A stretch of DNA of 64,000 nucleotides, taken from assembly GCA_963680875.1 (NCBI GenBank), contig OY804579.1:12291506-12355505 (forward strand). Reading direction: 5' to 3'. This DNA comes from Bathymodiolus brooksi (taxonomy: Eukaryota > Mollusca > Bivalvia > Mytilida > Modiolidae). Below the pieces are notes generated by a model, which did not search any database, had not been told where the DNA came from, and saw only the letters and a program-made list of their open reading frames with translations. Every line of letters begins with the position of its first letter. Position 1 is the first letter of the stretch. Below are positions 59,284-64,000 of this stretch, in pieces. The translations under genes were made by a program, and so were the position numbers.

Positions 59284-59860
59284 TTATGTCTCCCCTTAAT
59301 GCGGCCATTTGTACAACAACCTATCTCGAAAGACAAAAATGTTATGGCCCGGGCAAGAAAATAATATTCAAAAAACAATTATTTTACCTTGAGGTCAAGG
59401 GTCAAGGTCCCACGAAGGTCATTACGGTATGTGACACACCACCTTATGGTCATGCACCCACATACCAAATATCATTGACCTATCTCGAAAGAAAAAAATG
59501 TTATGGTCCAGACAAGAAAATACTATTTAAAAAACAATTATTTGACCTTGAGGTCAAAGGTCAAGGTCCCACGAAGGTCATTACGGTATGCGACACACTG
59601 CCTTATGGTCATGCACTCACATACCAAATAAATACTATTCAAAAAACAATTATTTGACCTTGAGGTCAACGGTCAAGGTCCCACAAAGGTCATTATGGTA
59701 CGCGACACACCGCCTTATGGTCATGCATCCACATACCAAATATCATTGACCTATCTCGAAAGACAAAAAAGTTATGGTCCGGACAAGCTTCGCTGAGAAG
59801 AAGCAGAAGAAAAAATCAGACTAAAACAATATGTCTCCCTTCGTTCGAAGGGGAGACATA
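59284..59860 (+). mobile_element. Tandem-core element of family E
   Basis: The 5' end is acttatgtctccccttaatg; the 3' end is the hairpin tatgtctccctt-cgttc-gaaggggagacata. There are two full monomers of about 163 bp and a shortened third, with tgacctatctcgaaagac, ttgaccttgaggtcaaaggt, ccacgaaggtcattacggta and gccttatggtcatgca. It sits between ORF1 and ORF2 of the LINE. Each monomer is dense in aggtca words. Confidence 0.75.
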
Positions 59861-60130
59861 ATTATTGACAAATGATAGACTATTAGTGTCAGGATGTCTT
59901 GTCAACATAATATGGGGCAAGGTCACAATAGGTCAACAAAAAATTTAAACAGACGTTGGGAACCATCAGTTAGAATTTACAGGTATGATTTATTTTTTGA
60001 ATAAAGTTTATATTTGTGTATATTTTTTCTTATATGAATATGATATATATATTGTATATTTATTGTGTAATTGATAATAATTGATATGGTAAATTTATTA
60101 TTAATCATAAATTGTATATATTGAATATAT

Positions 60131-61332
60131 ATGGGCTCGAATAACTTGATAAATTTGTGTAGCCTAAATGTAAATAGCATGCACTTGAAGGAGAAAAGAA
60201 ATAGAGTTATTGAATGGGTGAAAACACATGTATGTTCAATAGCATTTTAACAAGAAACACATATAGACGAGAACATAGAAAAAGAAATTCGAAACAATTT
60301 TCAATTTGAAATAGTAAGTAGTCATGGCACATCTGCTAGTAGGGGGGTTTCTATACTTTTAAATAAATCATTGAATTTTGCTATACTAGATAAATGGGAG
60401 GATAAAGATGGAAGATTGTTGTTGATAAATATTCAAATCGATGATACAATTTTTACATTAGTCTGTATTTATGCACCTAATTGTAAAACTGCAAGAAATA
60501 CATTTTCCAAAAAGGTAAGCTCAATTTTGAAAGACTTACGGGACTGGGATACCAATATTAGGGAGGGACTTCAATGAAACAATGAACCAAACTGATAGAA
60601 AAAGTGCAAGTCGCAAAAATACAAAACCGCAACAGGTAAGTAGTTCTAAAACTCTAATAAAAAGTAACAAATTAATAGATATTTGGAGAGATTTAAATGA
60701 AAATGTACAGCAGTTTACATGGCGAAGAAAAGATAAATCTCAAGCCAGTAGAATAGATATGATATGCATAGGGATGGACTTTCGTATGCTTGTTGAATCA
60801 TGTAAAATTAAACCTGCATTTATACAATCAACAGACCATCGGAGTGTGTTTCTAAAATTGCGATCTGGCGTACAAGAAAAGGGCTGTGGCTTTTGGAAAA
60901 TAAACAATTCTATTTTACAGGAACTAGAATATCAAACTTTAATTAACCACTTAATTGATAAACATATTGAAAATAGTGAGAACAACCAAATTGATAGTAG
61001 ACTTGTGTGGGATGTTTTAAAAATAGAAATACATGATCATACTATTATGTACTGTAAAAATAAATCAAAGCTTAATAAACAAGAGTGACGGTCTTTAGAA
61101 AAGGAGCTTAATGTTAAGCTAGCGAAACGAGATAGTATGAATGTTGAAGACAAAAATTTAAACGACCATATCAATCTTTTAGAATTAAAATTAGAAAAAA
61201 TCTATCAGGAAAAAGCAAAGGGGGCACAAGTAAGGGCATGGGAACAGTGGGTTGAATTAGGTGAAAAAAATAATTTATACTTTCTGGGACTGGAAAAGAA
61301 AGGACAAGTTAAAAAGTCAATAAATAAGATAA
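60131..61332 (+). pseudogene. LINE ORF2, endonuclease part, broken
   Basis: Readable APE-type endonuclease motifs appear in order: NLCSLNVNSMHLKEKR, QETHI (after a stop at about 60248), GVSILLNK, LVCIYAPN, GRDFNET (a frameshift near 60560), SRIDMICIG and STDHRSVFLKL. The nuclease nicks target DNA to prime reverse transcription. A stop lies near 61086. The last readable part (RAWEQWVELGEKNNLYFLGL) belongs to the linker before RT. The copy is dead. Confidence 0.8.
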
Positions 61333-62308
61333 ACTAGAGGCTCAGCACTGAGCTGAGCATGTGTCGCTCACCTTTCATTCTGCTTTGAGGAAACTTAATA
61401 CAGAACCTTCCATAGGTGCTTCCCACCAAATTTCAGCTCATTTTGGCAAAGCAGTTTCAGAGAAGATTTTTAGAAATTGACCAATCTAAAAATAAGAATT
61501 GCCTGTGGCAGCCATATTTGTTAATGGATCAAAACGAAATGACCAATCTCTATAGAGGACCTTCTATAGATGCTTCCTACCACGTTTCATATCATTTGGC
61601 CAAGCGGTTTCAGAGGAAAAGCTGTTTTAGAAATCGACCAATAAGAAACAAGAATTGCCTATGATGGCCATATTTGCTAACGGAACAAAATTCAATGAGC
61701 AATTCCCATAGAGGACCTTCCATAGATGCTTCCTACCACGTTTCGTTTCAATTAGCCAAGCTGTTTCAGAGTAGAGGATTTTTAGAAATCGACCAATCAG
61801 AAACAAGAATTGCCTGTGGTGGCCATGTTTGTTAACGGATCGGAACTAAATGAGCAATCTTGATAGAGGACCTTCCAAGGATGCTTCCTACCAAGTTTTG
61901 ATTCATTTGGCCAGGCGGTTTCAGAGGAGAAGATTTATTTAGAAATCAACCAATCAGAAACAAGAATGGCCTGTGGCGGCCATGTTTGTTAACGGATCGG
62001 GACGAAATTGAGCAATCTTTATAGAGGACCTTCCATAGATGCTTCCTACCAAGCTTTGGTTCATTTCGCCAAGCAGTTTCAGAGAAGATTTTTTTAAATC
62101 GACCAATCAGAAACAAGAATTGCCTGTGGCGGCCATGTTTGTTGATGGATCGGGACAAAATGAGCAATCTTTATAAAGGACTTTCCTTAGATGCTTCCTA
62201 CCAAGTTTCAGTTCATTTGGCTGAGGAGTTTCAGAGGAGAAGATTAAAATGTGAAAAGTTAACGGACGACGGACGCCAAGTGATGGCAAAAGCAAGGTGA
62301 GCTAAAAA
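61333..62308 (+). mobile_element. Tandem-core element A2c (family A), short copy
   Basis: 5' end aactagaggctcagcactga and gctcacctttc; five to six 158-bp monomers with accaatcagaaacaag; then acggacgacggacgcc. The terminal hairpin has lost its left arm: after ggcaaaag comes caaggtgagct directly. Confidence 0.85.
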
Positions 62309-64000
62309 CGAAAATAATGCAGCATGCCCACAGGTTTTTCATCTGGGGGTACATGTACCCTTTTACCTTCATTTTTGGGAGTACATCCAAATTTTTGGGG
62401 ATGCAATGTACCCTCTAACGCTTCATTTGGGGGTACAAAGAAAATTAACTGCATTTTCTCCACGCAAGGTCGTGCACCATGCTGTTTTTTGTAAATATTA
62501 CGCAGAGTTAGCGAAAACCTTTTTTTTTCTGTCTGACATTGGGTCAGACAGGAAGTGGGGTTCTGTCTGACCCATGGCCTTTGTGTCTGTCCCACCATTT
62601 TTCTGTAATATTGTATATAACCTGTCAAATTTTGTTTTTTATACAGAACTGAATGCAAGATTACCTATATATAGTCATGATCATTAAACAACTCAATTAA
62701 ATGTTTTTCTGTATACATATTTTTATCTAAAAAGATAAGGCAGATATGGCCAACAATCCGTATCTAATGGTCCGATTACGTTCCGAATATATATTATACA
62801 TCAATGTCAGTTTCCGGTTTACCAACATTTTTAATTTCAGTTAAGAATATGAATCTTGTCATCTTCAATATATAAACATCTCAAAACATATTTAATTAAA
62901 CACAAACAATCTTTGATACTTGGGGAGTGTGGAAGTCAACTTATTTCTGTGCTCAGTAATATATTTCAGTTTTAATGTTCCACGTTTTGCAGGTGCTCGT
63001 TCCTACTAAAACGATGTTTACATTTACGTATAGGAGTTTCGATTACAAATAGGAACGTGTCGGTCTGACAGAATAAATAAACAAATTTCAAGTCTCTGTC
63101 TGACATTTTAATAAAATTGAAAACGGAATTTAATGCCATTGGCAGTGGAAACTGGGAGTGAATAAATCATAGCCAGAAATGATAGGTGATTTGCTTATTT
63201 GCATATTCAAAATGGCGGCTCAAAGAGAATTTGGATTTTAACATATAGTTGAACGGGAAACTTTCTGTTAGCTTGGGCCGGACAATTTGCCGGGATAAAA
63301 AATCAAACTATGCACCGGTTTGAACAATATCTCAAAATATTACAGCTGTACCATGAAAACTCAAAGTTCCCACCCAGTTTCAAATTTTGAAGCGTAAGCA
63401 CCATTCAAAAGCATTGAGAAGAAGTGAAAAAATGCACCCTGCACGGTTTTCAAGACCTTAAAGCACTTTTCTTACAATCCCCATTCTAGTTGCCGGGACA
63501 AATTCGGTCAGTTCCGGTAACATTGTTGAGGAATCTTTCTTCGATAAATATGTTGCTGAAAAATTAAGGTTCCCACGATAATTTAAAAGAGGGCTTCACA
63601 AGTTTTTTTTACCTTTCTAGTAGAGATTCAATAGGGGTTCATGCAAAAAAATCTACTATTTCGTAAAACTGCTTCTGCTAGACATAGCATTATTTGAGTA
63701 AGCACCGCATTCCATTGTAAATGTAAATAAACAATTAAAAAAAGGCTCCACAAGGGTATTTTTTTATTTCGACAAAACAACAGAAGAAGTGACTATAATA
63801 CAATTGGTAACAATACTGCCGATATATAAAGTTCAAAAAATTTAACAATATATATACTAAACGATTTCAATGACATACTAATACATATGTGGGGCAGAAA
63901 TTGAAAAAAAATGCACATTATATTTTTTATTTACATTTTTTTTTTTCGTGGAAAAAGGGGGGGGGGGGGCAGTGCATTTAATATATTTTCGATCTTTTAC
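62309..64000. other. AT-rich end of the window
   Basis: 62325-62440 has loose repeats of a gggggtaca/gtaccc word. 62530-62600 has repeated gtctgac words (ctgtctgacattgggtcaga). A run of about 14 G lies at 63957-63969. No exon was found. PTEN's upstream exons should lie to the right of this edge. Confidence 0.4.

Larger units (their letters stand above)
57894..61332 (+). mobile_element. Decayed LINE, ORF1 to endonuclease; RT missing
   Basis: It has an upstream 59-codon frame (57894), a gag-like ORF1 (58091-59239) and an endonuclease ORF2 (60131-61332) in this order on the plus strand. An E-family element lies between the ORFs, and a family-A element begins exactly where ORF2 stops being readable. 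No RT or 3' UTR follows the A element, so the 3' half was lost or never present. Confidence 0.75.

Overview
The window is animal nuclear DNA. It is AT-rich, has few genes, and is dominated by mobile and tandem repeats. A bivalve mollusc is the most likely source. This is an inference from two things: the repeat types (tRNA-derived SINEs, tandem-core elements with ACGG microsatellites and a terminal hairpin that resemble the bivalve 'pearl'/HINE elements, a reverse-transcriptase fragment and LINE tails of molluscan style) and the exon/intron structure. No bacterial genes, operons, CRISPR arrays or true tRNA/rRNA genes were seen.

The firmest host gene is a PTEN orthologue on the minus strand. 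Its penultimate exon (49231-49431, C2 domain) and last exon (37516-37716, acidic C-terminal tail) are separated by an 11.5-kb intron filled with nested repeats. Both exon borders sit at the same codons as human exons 8 and 9. The phosphatase exons must lie beyond the right edge. Other coding traces are a first exon with a P2X7-receptor-type cysteine-rich domain (20847-21196, minus), an unrecognised terminal exon (25854-26006, minus), a split ORF near 34.5/36.7 kb (plus), and two divergent exon fragments inside a TTAA-flanked transposon at 2.0-3.4 kb, one of them the start of a RecQ-like helicase.

Layout. 1-3.4 kb: AT-rich DNA, a foldback with a perfect 44-bp stem, and the TTAA element. 3.4-12.5 kb: AT-rich DNA with a SINE and two LINE 3' fragments. 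12.5-17.5 kb: a tandem segmental duplication, two inverted copies of a 0.5-kb MITE, and several long hairpins. 18-20.6 kb: tandem-core element A1, split by a long-TIR element. 20.8-26 kb: P2X7-type exon, RT fragment, and a D-family element holding a TIR element that itself holds a hAT-like element. 27-37 kb: A-family elements, a 50-bp minisatellite, SINEs and MITEs. 37.5-49.4 kb: PTEN last intron with B-family and A-family elements nested in each other and in a SINE, plus two 51-bp minisatellites. 49.6-52.3 kb: A4, with six copies of a 332-bp repeat. 52-57.8 kb: mostly unremarkable AT-rich DNA with MITEs. 57.9-62.3 kb: a decayed LINE with gag-like ORF1 and endonuclease ORF2, interrupted by an E-family element and cut off by an A element.

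The most interesting material is a set of element families (A, B, D, E) with one shared design. A short 5' motif matches the left arm of a 3' terminal hairpin, and the core is built of 160-180-bp tandem monomers; A and B also carry an ACGG-rich stretch before the hairpin. Within family A the 5' motif and the 3' hairpin vary together between subfamilies, and all fourteen copies seen across the four families point the same way. This looks like a rolling-circle (Helentron-like) non-autonomous system with co-evolving ends. That reading is inference; no transposase is present in the window.
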